A DNA stretch of 37,124 nt from PALSA-610 sp038239145 (GCA_038239145.1 JBBSFB010000044.1:1-37124); one strand, 5' to 3'; positions 8,509-17,487 are shown, numbered from the stretch's first letter. Numbers and translations: made by a program. The notes: a model not told the origin generated them from the sequence alone.

Positions 8509-9144
8509 TCACGCGGAGAGCCGGAACGGCGGGTAGCGGTCGGTGGCGAGCGCGAAGGCGTAGCCGACAACCCGGTTGTGCCAACGCATGACACCGACCA
8601 CGAACTCGAAAAGGCGCCGGGGGTAGCGCCCCGTGAACAGAATCGCGATCCAGGCCACAACTGCGCCGAGCACCACCGCGATGTCGAGGACGAGCAGCGC
8701 CAAGTAGTGCGGGATCGCGAGGAACCACTTCACGAGCGGCATCCAACGATTCAGGTCGGAACGAACGTCGGGGTACGGCACGTCGAGATGGACCGATTGC
8801 TCTTCGTCCGTCGACGGGAACTCGTCGCGCAGCAAGAGCAGGTAGCTCATGACTCGGTTGTCGAAGCGCAAGAAGGCGAGGTTGAAGTCGAACCACCAGC
8901 GGGGGTACTTCTCGCGGAACACGATCAGGAGCAGCGGCGGGAACACGAGCAGGCCGCTGGCCAGGCCGACGAAGAACAGCCAGTCGCCGCCTCCCCCTCC
9001 GAATGCAGGCCCGCCCAGCGCGGCGAGCACGACGAGGATCGGCACCGCGAAGAGCAGGCGGAAGAACGTCGACACTCGATTGAGTCGCCGTTCCGGGTAG
9101 TCGACGTTGAACTGGATCGGGTGGTTGGGGGTCATGGTTTGCAT
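8509..9144 (-). CDS. DUF4389 domain membrane protein
   Basis: 211 aa with four to five hydrophobic segments. The protein shows an internal duplication: a first half (YPERRLNR, then two helices, then FREKYPRWWFDFNLAFLRFDNRV) and a second half (LNRWMPLV, two helices, then FTGRYPRRLFEFVVGVMRWHNRV). The repeated (Y)PR..F(D/E)F....(L/M)R(F/W).NRV pattern is the DUF4389 signature. I took ATG 9144 because GAGAGGTG lies just upstream; longer in-frame starts run into the MMPL gene. Function is unknown in the family. It follows the MMPL gene on the same strand after 71 bp, so the two may be cotranscribed. Confidence 0.8.
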   Translation of the reverse strand: MQTMTPNHPIQFNVDYPERRLNRVSTFFRLLFAVPILVVLAALGGPAFGGGGGDWLFFVGLASGLLVFPPLLLIVFREKYPRWWFDFNLAFLRFDNRVMSYLLLLRDEFPSTDEEQSVHLDVPYPDVRSDLNRWMPLVKWFLAIPHYLALLVLDIAVVLGAVVAWIAILFTGRYPRRLFEFVVGVMRWHNRVVGYAFALATDRYPPFRLSA

Positions 9145-9215
9145 CGGACACCTCTCGTGGGTTGTTTCGTCGGTTGTCGATCGCGGGTGCGACCGAACCA
9201 GGACAGTGGGTTGGA

Positions 9216-11399
9216 TCAGGCGGCGGTGAGCTCGCGCTCGGCTTCGATGCCGACGACGTCCGCGTCCTTGCGGACACCTTCGAGGTCGAGGTGCGGAAGG
9301 ATGCGGTCGAGCCACCCGGGAAGCCACCAGTTGGCCCGCCCGAGCAGGCTCATCGTTGCGGGCACGAGCACCATGCGGACGAGCGTGGCGTCAAGGAAGA
9401 CGGCGACGGAGAGACCGACGCCGAACAACTTGGCATTCGGGTCGTCCGCCAGGACGAAGGCACCGAACACGCTGATCATGATGAGCGCGGCCGACGTGAT
9501 CACACGGGCGGTGCTCGACAGGCCGCGCACGACGGCTTCGTGGTTGTCGCCGGTCGCCACGTACTCCTCGCGCACCCGGGACAGGAGGAAGACCTCGTAG
9601 TCCATCGAGAGCCCGAAGAGGATCGCGAACATGATCAGCGGCAGGAACGGGTTGATCGGCATCGTGCTGTGCAGCCCGATCAGGCCGGCGCCCCAACCCC
9701 ACTGGAAGACCGCGACGAGCACGCCGTACGCGGCGGCGATCGACAGCAGGTTCATCAGGGCCGCCTTGAGCGGCACGAGGACCGAACGGAACACGATCAT
9801 CAGCAAGATGAACGACATCGCAACAACGGCGGCGATGAAGATCGGTAGGCGGCTGGTGATGCGATCCGTGAGGTCGGTCATCATCGCCTGGCCGGTGAGC
9901 GAGACCCTCGCGCCGGAGCCCGACACCGTTGCCGGCAACACGTCGGACCGGAGGTGACGGACGAGTTGGTCGGTGCGCGCGTCCTGCGGCGCCGTGGTCG
10001 GGTTGGCGGTGAGCACCGCGGTGTCATGCGCGGCGTTGAAGACGGGCACGGTGACCGCGGCGACCCCGGGGTCGGCTTGCACCGCGTCGTACACACGGTC
10101 GACGACGACCGCCTGGTCGGCACCGGCCGGGACCTCGACCACGACTTGGATCGGGCCGTTGAAACCGGGCCCGAAGCCTTCCGCCAACTGGTCGTACGCC
10201 GTGCGCTGTGTCGTGTGGGTGGGGGCGTTGCCGTCGTCGGGCGTGCCGATCCGCATGCTGAGCGCCGGGATGGCGATGATGCACAGCGCCCCGAGGCTCA
10301 CGACCGCGTAACGGACCGGGTGGCTTCCGACTCGGTGCGCCCAACGCCCCGAGACGGTTTCCGCGGCGGGCTTGGCGACGTGGGCCTTGCGGTGGATCGA
10401 GAGCTTGTCGATCTTCGTCCCCGCCAGGCCGAGCAAACCGGGGAGCAGCGTGACGGCGGCGACCATCGAGATGGTCACTACCAAGGCAACTGCGGCCCCC
10501 ATCGAGCTGATCGCGGGGAGCCCGGCGAGGAAGAGGCCGAGGATGGCAATCACGACGGTCGAGCCGGCGAACAACACGGCCTGGCCGGCGGAGGCGACGG
10601 CCGTACCGGCGGAGTCCTCGACGCTCATGCCGTCGTGCAGATGCTGGCGGTGCCGGGTGACGATGAACAGCGCGTAGTCGATGCCGACGCCGAGGCCGAT
10701 CATGGCGCAAAGGATCAGCGAGAACTCGGGAACGTCCATTACCGCGGAGAGCACGCCGACAGCGGCGGCGCCAACGAAGATGCCGAGGAGCGCCGTGACG
10801 ATCGGGAGACCCATTGCGACCACCGAACCGAACGCGACCAACAACACGATGATGGCGACGGCTACGCCGATCAGCTCACTGCTCGGAGTCTTCTGCGCCA
10901 GCTGGGCCAGTGATCCCGTGAGGTCGACCTCCACGCCACTGGCGCGAGCCGCGCGGCTTACCGCCGTCGCGTCGTCGAGCTGGGCGTGGGTGAGCTTGTC
11001 GAGCGCGTAGGTGACGTCGATGTACGAAGTCCGTCCGTCGGCGCTGATCGCGGCGGAACCGGCCGCGAACGGGTTGGTGACGCCGGCGACGTCGTGCCCG
11101 GCCGCCAACTGCACGCGGGCCCGGGCGACGGTGGCGGCGTGGGCGGCGTCGTCGAGACGCCCGCTCTCGGCGCGCAGCACGATGCGGGCGGACTGACCGC
11201 CCCGACTCGGGAAGCGGTTGTTCAGGACGTCGGCCGCGTGCTGCGACTCGACCCCGGGCACCCGCGAGCTGTTGTCGAACTGGCCGCCGACGGCGCCTTG
11301 CAGCGCAACCACGGCGAACGCGGCCAGCAGCCACACGCCGAGCACCCGGAACGGGTGGCGGGCGCTGCTGCGACCGAGGCGGAAAAGGAATGCGCCCAT
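9216..11399 (-). CDS. MMPL/RND-family exporter
   Basis: 727 aa with the duplicated RND plan: one N-terminal helix (about 15-35), a periplasmic-type domain, a five- to six-helix bundle with GIDYALFIVTRHR, then the second half with another soluble domain and a bundle containing GLSMDYEVFLLSRVREEY. These two motifs mark MMPL proteins (actinobacterial lipid or antibiotic exporters driven by proton motive force). ATG 11399 was chosen because AGGAGG precedes it by about 5 bases. It lies 98 bp downstream of the SARP-type regulator gene and upstream of the DUF4389 gene, all on the minus strand. The substrate is unknown. Confidence 0.9.
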   Translation of the reverse strand: MGAFLFRLGRSSARHPFRVLGVWLLAAFAVVALQGAVGGQFDNSSRVPGVESQHAADVLNNRFPSRGGQSARIVLRAESGRLDDAAHAATVARARVQLAAGHDVAGVTNPFAAGSAAISADGRTSYIDVTYALDKLTHAQLDDATAVSRAARASGVEVDLTGSLAQLAQKTPSSELIGVAVAIIVLLVAFGSVVAMGLPIVTALLGIFVGAAAVGVLSAVMDVPEFSLILCAMIGLGVGIDYALFIVTRHRQHLHDGMSVEDSAGTAVASAGQAVLFAGSTVVIAILGLFLAGLPAISSMGAAVALVVTISMVAAVTLLPGLLGLAGTKIDKLSIHRKAHVAKPAAETVSGRWAHRVGSHPVRYAVVSLGALCIIAIPALSMRIGTPDDGNAPTHTTQRTAYDQLAEGFGPGFNGPIQVVVEVPAGADQAVVVDRVYDAVQADPGVAAVTVPVFNAAHDTAVLTANPTTAPQDARTDQLVRHLRSDVLPATVSGSGARVSLTGQAMMTDLTDRITSRLPIFIAAVVAMSFILLMIVFRSVLVPLKAALMNLLSIAAAYGVLVAVFQWGWGAGLIGLHSTMPINPFLPLIMFAILFGLSMDYEVFLLSRVREEYVATGDNHEAVVRGLSSTARVITSAALIMISVFGAFVLADDPNAKLFGVGLSVAVFLDATLVRMVLVPATMSLLGRANWWLPGWLDRILPHLDLEGVRKDADVVGIEAERELTAA

Positions 11400-11497
11400 C
11401 GGGTCCTCCTGGGATGCGGGTCCCGCGGCGTGCGGGTACATCAGCACCATCCCGGAGCGCGCTGAACAAGCGCCGCGCTACTGCTGAAGGCCGCGAT

Positions 11498-14400
11498 TCA
11501 AGAGCTGAGCGCCGCCTCGGCACTGGATCGGCCCCGCTCGAACGCGGCCGCGAACCCGTCCGCGCCCAGTGCGGAAATTACGGTTCGGCGGGCCCGCTCC
11601 ATGTCATCGTGCTGGAAGGCGGGTATCCCGGCGCCGGACTCGGCTCGGAGGCGCTCGGCCTGGCCCAGCAGCACCGCCGCCGGCTCGGGTCGGTCCCCTT
11701 CCGCGGCGAGGGCGGCGAGCACGATGCAGCAGGCGGCGGCCGCGACCCGAAGTTCGTTCTCGGGGTCGATCCGGTTCCGGAACCGACGCGGATCGCCGGC
11801 CCGATAGAGCTCCAAGGCTTCGGTGGCCGCGGCGGCGGCGCGGTCGTCGCGGTTGACCCGGTGCAGCACGGCCATTCCGGTGAGGGCGAGGAACATCACC
11901 GGCAAACTGCGCAGCCGCGCCGCGCCATCGAGGGCGCGCTGGTAGGTCGTCTCGGCGCGAGCGAAGTCTCCTTCGTGGAGCAGCGCCCAACCGAGGCGCG
12001 CGAGCAGCGACCCGGTGAACCCCCGCAGTCCGCACGCATCGTTCGTCGCGATCGCCTTGTCCAACGCGCGGACCGCGGCGCGGTAGTCACCCGCGCGTTC
12101 GTCGAAGTCGGCGACCACGTCGAGCGACATCGAGAGCATCACCGGGCGATCGATCCGGGAGAAGCCTTCGGCCGCGGCGCGGTATTGCACCTCGGCTTCC
12201 GCGAGGTCCCCGTCCATGAGCGCGAGCTTGCCGAGCGAGTATGCCCGCCCGGCGATCGCGAAGGGATCCACCGGAGACGCGCCGTAGGAGTCGAGGAGGA
12301 TCAGCCGGCGCCGGCGCGCCTCGTCGAGGTCGCCTCGGGCGTTGGGTAGCTCGGCGTAGAACGAGTACGCCAACGCGGTCGATTCGACGTCGTTGTGGCG
12401 GCGAAAGATCTCGAGCGCGGCCTCCAGGTCGTCGTCGCAGTGGTCGCGCGCACCGGCGAGGAAGTCGAGGAGCCCGCGACCTGTCAGCGCGAGCCCGCGC
12501 GTACGTTCCGCCGCGTCCCCCGCGCACCCGAAGGCGTCGTCGAGCCAGCGCTTGCCCTCGATCACCATGCCGGCGAGCCAGTGCCGCCAGCTGGTGCCCC
12601 CGGCGATGGTCAGTGCGGTCTCCGCGTCGTCGTTGGCGATCGCCCAATCGAGCGCCGCTCGCAGGTTGTCGTGTTCCTGGTCGATCGCCGTCAGCCATGC
12701 CCGCTGACGATCCCCCGTGTACGCCACCGCGCTCTGCGCGCACAGCTCGGCATAATGCTTCGCCATTGCATCACGGATGCGCACGGCGTCGCCGCGTTCG
12801 GCGAGCCGCTCCCGGCCGTACTGGCAGAGCGTCTGCAGTTGCGTGAAGCGCACCGCGTCGCCTCTCGGCACCGCGATGACGAGCGACTTCTCGACGAGGG
12901 CCTGGATCAGGTCGGCGAGATCGTCGGCGGCGAGCACGTCGTCGGCGCACACCGCCTCGGCCGTCGCGAGATCACAACCGCCCGGGAACACCGACAACCG
13001 TTCGAAGACGCGTTGCTCGTCGTCGAAGAGCAGCTCGTAGCTCCAATCGACCACGGCGCGCAGCGTCTGCTGGCGAGGCAGTGCAGTGCGCGATCCACCG
13101 GTGAGTAGCCGGAATCGATCGTTCAGCCGCGCGCTGATCTGTTGGAGCGGAAATGCGCGCGTACGGGCCGCGGCGAGCTCGATCGCGAGCGGCAACCCGT
13201 CGAGCCGGCTGCAGATATCGGCGATCACCGTCCGGTTGTCATCGGAGAGCTCGAGCGGCGCGCCGGCCGCCTGAGCACGCGCGGCGAACAGGCTCACCGC
13301 GTCGCCGGCCGCGAGCGGGGGCACGGGCCAGATGGTCTCGCCACCGACTCGAAGTCCCTCGCGGCTCGTGGCCAGAAGCCGCAGCGCCGTGCAGCGGCGC
13401 AGCAAGTCCTCGGCCACTTCGGCGGCCGTCGTGATCACGTGCTCGCAGTTGTCGAGCACGATGAGCATCTCGCGATCGCCGATCACCTCGGCGAGCCGGC
13501 CCGGATCCGGGAACGCGAGCGCGATCGCGGCACGAACGCCGGCAGGATCACCCACGGGCGCGAGTTCGACCAGGCACGCGCCAAACGCCAGCGCAGCCGA
13601 CCCGGCGCGGGCGACCTCCAACGCGAGGCGCGTCTTGCCGACGCCACCCGGGCCCACCAAGGTGACGAACCGATGCTCGGCGGTCAGTCGCGTGAGCTCG
13701 CGCAGCTCTGCGTCGCGGCCGACCAGCGGGGTCAGCGCTTCCGGAATCGAATAGGTCTCCGCGTGAGAGGTCGCGTCGCTTCGAACGATCGCCGGCGCGT
13801 CGAGCGAACGATCCTGGCCGAGGATCGCGCCTTCCAACTCGCGCAGCTCATGGCCGGGTTCGAGGCCCAGCTCCTCGGCCAGGAGATGACGACCGTCCTG
13901 AAAGACGCGCAGCGCGTCGGCCTGCCGGCCGGCGCGATACAGCGCGATCATGAGCAGTCCGCGCAGCCGCTCGCGCAAGGGTTCGGCCGCGACCAGCTCC
14001 TCCAGCTCCGCGACGGCGGCCTGATGCCGGCCGAGCTGCAGCTCGAGATCGAGTCGCTCCTCGATCGCGGCGAGGCGCAGCTCGGACAACCGCGTGATGG
14101 CGCCCGCGGCGAAGTCGTCGTAGACGAAATCCGCCAGCGGATCGCCCCGCCAGAGAGCATCGGCTTCGGCCAGCAGCGCCGCGGCCCGATTCGGATCACC
14201 GTCGACCGCGGCCGCCCGCGCCTCCACGACCAGCTCCTCGAAGCGGTGTACATCGACAGCGTCCGCCGCCAGCTCGAGCGCGTAGCCGGCGCCGCGCATG
14301 GCGACGAGGTCGGCCGATCCCAGCGTGCGGCGCAGCTTCGATGCGAGCCCTTGGAGACCGTTGCGCACCTCGGTCGGTGGATTCTCGCCCCACAAGGCAT

Positions 14401-14542
14401 CGATCAACTGTTCTGCAGAAACCACTCGGCCGGGTTGCAGCGCCAATACCGCGAGCAGAGCGCGCAGCTTCGGTCCGGCGACAAGTACATCTCGGCCCTC
14501 GTCATCAAGGACCTCGAGTCCACCGAGCAGCCCGATGCGCAT
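11498..14542 (-). CDS. AfsR/SARP-type regulator with BTAD, ATPase and TPR domains
   Basis: 1014 aa. An OmpR-like winged helix (residues 1-95, with KLRALLAVLALQPGRVVS and LWGENPP), a bacterial transcriptional activation domain (about 96-245), an NB-ARC/AAA-type ATPase (Walker A GPGGVGKT at 297-304, Walker B LIVLDNCEH at 360-368), then a long helical TPR region to the end. This is the usual architecture of AfsR-like activators, which bind direct repeats upstream of their targets. The MMPL and DUF4389 genes downstream on the same strand are the obvious candidates for control. ATG 14542 is the first start in a frame that begins with the canonical MRIGLLGGLEV. Divergent from the short gene at 14618. 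Confidence 0.92.
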   Translation of the reverse strand: MRIGLLGGLEVLDDEGRDVLVAGPKLRALLAVLALQPGRVVSAEQLIDALWGENPPTEVRNGLQGLASKLRRTLGSADLVAMRGAGYALELAADAVDVHRFEELVVEARAAAVDGDPNRAAALLAEADALWRGDPLADFVYDDFAAGAITRLSELRLAAIEERLDLELQLGRHQAAVAELEELVAAEPLRERLRGLLMIALYRAGRQADALRVFQDGRHLLAEELGLEPGHELRELEGAILGQDRSLDAPAIVRSDATSHAETYSIPEALTPLVGRDAELRELTRLTAEHRFVTLVGPGGVGKTRLALEVARAGSAALAFGACLVELAPVGDPAGVRAAIALAFPDPGRLAEVIGDREMLIVLDNCEHVITTAAEVAEDLLRRCTALRLLATSREGLRVGGETIWPVPPLAAGDAVSLFAARAQAAGAPLELSDDNRTVIADICSRLDGLPLAIELAAARTRAFPLQQISARLNDRFRLLTGGSRTALPRQQTLRAVVDWSYELLFDDEQRVFERLSVFPGGCDLATAEAVCADDVLAADDLADLIQALVEKSLVIAVPRGDAVRFTQLQTLCQYGRERLAERGDAVRIRDAMAKHYAELCAQSAVAYTGDRQRAWLTAIDQEHDNLRAALDWAIANDDAETALTIAGGTSWRHWLAGMVIEGKRWLDDAFGCAGDAAERTRGLALTGRGLLDFLAGARDHCDDDLEAALEIFRRHNDVESTALAYSFYAELPNARGDLDEARRRRLILLDSYGASPVDPFAIAGRAYSLGKLALMDGDLAEAEVQYRAAAEGFSRIDRPVMLSMSLDVVADFDERAGDYRAAVRALDKAIATNDACGLRGFTGSLLARLGWALLHEGDFARAETTYQRALDGAARLRSLPVMFLALTGMAVLHRVNRDDRAAAAATEALELYRAGDPRRFRNRIDPENELRVAAAACCIVLAALAAEGDRPEPAAVLLGQAERLRAESGAGIPAFQHDDMERARRTVISALGADGFAAAFERGRSSAEAALSS

Positions 14543-14617
14543 GGTTCACGGTACCGGTGGGGTGCAGCTTCAGCGCGGGATCAGCCTTTCGTCAGCAGCC
14601 CGGCGGACCCTGCGACC

Positions 14618-14872
14618 ATGAGCGCGATCGAGCACGCCCTCCTCGCCGTGGTGGCAGCAAACGGCGGCGACACGACGACAGCACTCGAGGAACTCTCCCG
14701 AGCCGAGCGCTACGCCCGGACAACCGCTCGGCGCGAGCGTCAGATCGTCCAAATCGCGACGTTGGTCGTCACGGGAGGGCGTGAACGCGCGGCCGGCCTC
14801 ACCCTCGAGCACGCAGCCGAGTTTCCCGACGATGCCGAACTGCTGGCCCGCGTCGCAGGAGCACCACAGTGA
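14618..14872 (+). CDS. short helical protein, possibly truncated TTC38-like TPR protein
   Basis: 84 aa (MSAIEHALLAVVAANGGD at the start; RERQIVQIATLVVTGGRERA and LEHAAEFPDDAELLARVAG later). The pattern resembles the N-terminal helices of actinobacterial TTC38-like tetratricopeptide proteins, which are normally several times longer. The frame stops at 14872, about 20 bp before the left flank of attachment module C, so it may be the 5' stump of a gene cut by recombination. It is divergent from the SARP regulator, 75 bp apart, with only a weak Shine-Dalgarno (CGGCGGA). Coding is likely; the family call is tentative. Confidence 0.5.
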   Translation: MSAIEHALLAVVAANGGDTTTALEELSRAERYARTTARRERQIVQIATLVVTGGRERAAGLTLEHAAEFPDDAELLARVAGAPQ

Positions 14873-14890
14873 GCGCTCCGATACAGGGCG

Positions 14891-15375
14891 CGACCGTCGG
14901 GTTATCTGCCCGAGGTTCACCTTGACGACGACGGAACCGCGTCGTTCGAGTCTTCGATCCCGTACAGAACGACACGCGACGGGAGTAGGCGGTACCAGAC
15001 GTCACGTTGCGCGGTCGACGCGGTGACCTTCGGGTTGTGCGGCACCACGCCGGCGACGCGATCGGCTGCAGAACAGCGGACGAGATGTACGGCACCATTT
15101 TCGGCACCATTCGCGCTGCAAGGAGACCAAACGCAGAAGGCCGGTGCTTGCGCACCGACCTTGATCTGCGATTCTCGTTGGTGGCGGGGGCAGGATTTGA
15201 ACCTGCGACCTTCGGGTTATGAGCCGGCCAACTGCCATGCCCCCTGGTCCCGTCTACTCCCGTGCAGCACCGATGATGAGGCAATTCGCGCTGGCTTCGT
15301 GACGTCTACTCCCGTCTACTCCCGCCCAGTCCGGCGATGAACGGCAGAAATCACGGCACCACTCGCGATGCAACA
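14891..15375 (-). repeat. attachment module C (the most complete copy)
   Basis: The left flank has an echo with a TCGGG/CCCGA dyad at 14897-14913, an inverted arm-type repeat ACGGGAGTAG near 14979, a second echo GACCTTCGGGTTGTG at 15025-15039, the direct repeat CGGCACCATTCGCGCTGCAA at about 15102-15121 and the GGCCGGTGC...GCACCGACC hairpin at 15139-15161. The core is 15179-15227. The right flank has arm-type pairs at about 15243-15260 and 15306-15325 and the second direct repeat at 15353-15372. No gene is seen in 14873-15404. Confidence 0.82.
15179..15227 (-). other. tRNA (CAT) 3' half; att core
   Basis: Identical to the module-A core from CCA back to the anticodon loop, with CCGG before the loop. 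No 5' tRNA half is attached. Confidence 0.85.
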
Positions 15376-15404
15376 CAAGGCGCCGCGCTCGGTGTTGTCT
15401 GGCT

Positions 15405-15668
15405 TCAGGCGGGTGTGACGAGGTCGAGGTGCGCCTCGACCGTTCCGTCCAAGACCTCGAGCTCGATGTTGCCGTCGGGATCGATGTCGATAATCCGCGC
15501 GACCCGCGGGTCAGCGTCGTCGTCGCCGACGATCGCGTAGCCGCCAACCACGGCCTCGAACCCGGGCCGAGCATCGGAACGTCGGGTCCAAAGGCGACGC
15601 GCGTCGGTCATGTCCATGAAGTCGACCGCGAGGTCATACCGAGCGGTGGCGTCGGGTCCAGGTCCCAT
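15405..15668 (-). CDS. small acidic protein, second member of an uncharacterised gene pair
   Basis: 87 aa, acidic, predicted alpha then beta (LAVDFMDMTDARRLWTR, then YAIVGDDDADPRVARIIDID and DGNIELEVLDGTVEAHLDLV). ATG 15668 has GGGAG 4 bases upstream. It begins 12 bp after the stop of the 128-aa gene on the same strand, so the two are very probably one operon. I do not recognise a named domain. Size, acidity and pairing would suit an antitoxin or an immunity-type partner, but nothing in the sequence proves this. It is the cargo of the smallest complete element in the array, next to integrase 1. Confidence 0.65.
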   Translation of the reverse strand: MGPGPDATARYDLAVDFMDMTDARRLWTRRSDARPGFEAVVGGYAIVGDDDADPRVARIIDIDPDGNIELEVLDGTVEAHLDLVTPA

Positions 15669-15680
15669 AGCACTCCCAGG

Positions 15681-16067
15681 CTACTGCGACGGCGGCCGAG
15701 CCGGATTCAGAATCGGCTCGTCAAAACCCCGAGCAAGACGAGCGATCGTCACCTCGCTGAGGTCGGCGAGCACGACCGTGAAGTGCGGGTGATCGAAGCT
15801 GGCCAACAGGGCGAAACCGGCACCGCGCAGGCGCCCGAACGTCGACAAGCGGATCCGCCGGTAGCCCGCGATCCGTTCGCTATCTCGGCACGCTTCGAAC
15901 ACCGTCCGGTCGATGACACCCTCGACCGAGATGCCGTAGACGGCATATATCGCGAACGTTCGTTCTGCAGAGCGGCGAATGTTGTCCGGGCTCATCGACC
16001 CCGCGCGCAGCACCACTGCGGCATCATCGGGCGGTAGCTCAGCGCGAAGCGGGAGAACGCGGGTCAC
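15681..16067 (-). CDS. uncharacterised protein, first member of the gene pair
   Basis: 128 aa from GTG 16067 (AAAGGGG upstream). The sequence opens with TRVLPLRAELPPDDAAVVLR, then RSAERTFAIYAVYGISVEGV, an IRLSTFGRLRGAGFALLASF stretch, and ends with a LADLSEVTIARLARGF segment. It looks like a compact globular, cytosolic protein without signal peptide or helices long enough for a membrane. I recall similar two-gene units, a protein of about 130 aa followed by an 80-90-aa acidic partner, in other actinobacteria, but I cannot name a function. It is divergent from integrase 1 (260 bp apart). A toxin/antitoxin-like role is only a hypothesis. Confidence 0.6.
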   Translation of the reverse strand: MTRVLPLRAELPPDDAAVVLRAGSMSPDNIRRSAERTFAIYAVYGISVEGVIDRTVFEACRDSERIAGYRRIRLSTFGRLRGAGFALLASFDHPHFTVVLADLSEVTIARLARGFDEPILNPARPPSQ

Positions 16068-16211
16068 GACCGACCCCTTTCGTGTCGGTGCGGTCCATCG
16101 ACCGAGCGGAAAACACCGTCGCAAAACGAGCCCGAGTGGCGGCGATCGACCATGGCCCAACCGTAGACGTCACCGCTCGAGAACCACCGTCCTCAGATTG
16201 GACGTGGCCTC

Positions 16212-16318
16212 CGCGGCTGTTCGAGTTGGCGACCCCGGCGACACCTCCGTTGATCTGCTCTGACCGGTGCCTTCTACCGATGTCTTCTACCGGCCGCGCA
16301 CCGTGCCGGTCGGAGGAG
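16212..16318 (+). promoter_or_regulatory. conserved integrase leader with CTTCTACCG repeats
   Basis: About 110 bp shared with the leader of integrase 2 (34198-34300): GTTGGCGACCCCG at the start, then CTTCTACCG at 16271-16279 and CTTCTACCGG at 16284-16293, then the Shine-Dalgarno GGAGGAG (16312-16318). Conservation in non-coding DNA points to a promoter and control site of the integrase, perhaps autoregulatory, since the same motif forms a palindrome over the integrase stop codon. Confidence 0.55.
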
Positions 16319-16326
16319 ATGTCGAC

Positions 16327-17487
16327 ATGAAGGGTTACGTCGTCCGCAAGGGCAATCAGTACTACGCGGTCATCTACGAGGGACGCGATCCAGTCACGGG
16401 ACGCGAGCGTCGCCGTTGGCATCCGGCCGGACCCGATCGCGGCAAGGCCGACGCGCTCGCCGGACAGCTTGCGCACGAGCGCACGCATGACCCCACCGCA
16501 CGGCGGAGAAGCCTCACCGTTGGCGTGTACCTCACGCAACGGTGGTTGCCGAGCAAACAAGTCGCGTTGCGGCCGAGCACGTGGGCGAGTTACCGGAACA
16601 ACATCGAACTGCACATCGTGCCCGCGATCGGGAGGGTTCCGCTTCGCCATCTGCGACCCGACCACATCGAGCGCCTGTACGCGAATCTTCTCGCCGACGG
16701 CAACAGCGTCCGACCCGGCGGACTCGACGCCAAGACCGTGCTCGAGATCCACATGGTGCTACGCCGCGCGCTCACCGACGCACAACGGCGCGGGATGATC
16801 GTCGCGAATCCGGCTGCGATCGCGCACGCGCCCAAACGCCGGCCGCTCGCATCCTCGATCCCGCGGGCGTGGAACGCTGGGCAACTACGCACGTTTCTCG
16901 ACCTCTCCTCGGATCATCGCCTGCATGCAGCTCTGTGGGTCTCGGCAAACACCGGTGTACGTCGCGGGGAACTCCTCGGTCTCCGCTGGGGTGATATCGA
17001 GCTCGACACCGCGCGGATGTCGGTAAGCCGGGCGCTGGTAAGCGTCGGCTACGAGATCCACGAATCACGCGATAAGACCCGAACCGCACGACGTTGCATC
17101 GACCTCGACCAACGGACCATCGAAGTTCTCCGGCGATGGCGGGAACGACGCTGCTCCGAGGACGCCGACGATCCCGTCAGCGACGACGCGTACGTGTTCG
17201 CAACCGCCAACGGCCGACCGACCCACCCGCACCTGATGTCCGACGCGTTCCAGAAGCTCGTGAAACGCTCCGGCCTACCGCGCATCCGACTCCACGACCT
17301 GCGTCACACCCACGCGACACTGCTCCTGAAAGCCGGCGTCCCCATCAAAGTCGTCAGCGAACGCCTCGGACACGCCACGCCCGCCTTCACCATGGCCGCT
17401 TACCAACACGTCCTGCCCGGCATGCAGGCCGAGGCCGCGCAGACCTTCGCGGACCTGCTCGAACTTCTACCGGCTTCAACCCGGTAG
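16327..17487 (+). CDS. tyrosine recombinase / tRNA-targeting integrase 1
   Basis: 386 aa. N-terminal arm-binding-type domain (KGYVVRKGNQYYAVIYEG, then RERRRWHPAG), SAM-like core-binding domain (about 62-175) and catalytic domain (about 180-386). The catalytic set is intact: Arg212 (TGVRRGE), Lys250 region (RDKTRTAR), His323 and Arg326 (HDLRH), His349 (LGH), nucleophile Tyr359 (AAYQH). ATG 16327 has GGAGGAG 8 bases upstream; an upstream GTG at 16267 would read through the conserved leader and lacks this. The gene ends 58 bp from the tRNA-half core of module D, the standard int-attP arrangement. It should cut and rejoin DNA at the anticodon-loop core. No excisionase-like gene is visible. Confidence 0.95.
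   Translation: MKGYVVRKGNQYYAVIYEGRDPVTGRERRRWHPAGPDRGKADALAGQLAHERTHDPTARRRSLTVGVYLTQRWLPSKQVALRPSTWASYRNNIELHIVPAIGRVPLRHLRPDHIERLYANLLADGNSVRPGGLDAKTVLEIHMVLRRALTDAQRRGMIVANPAAIAHAPKRRPLASSIPRAWNAGQLRTFLDLSSDHRLHAALWVSANTGVRRGELLGLRWGDIELDTARMSVSRALVSVGYEIHESRDKTRTARRCIDLDQRTIEVLRRWRERRCSEDADDPVSDDAYVFATANGRPTHPHLMSDAFQKLVKRSGLPRIRLHDLRHTHATLLLKAGVPIKVVSERLGHATPAFTMAAYQHVLPGMQAEAAQTFADLLELLPASTR

Noticed and set aside
13142..14617. Plus-strand frame opposite the SARP regulator
   Set aside because: Only its last 84 codons (14618-14872) lie outside the regulator and look coding; the rest is antisense shadow.
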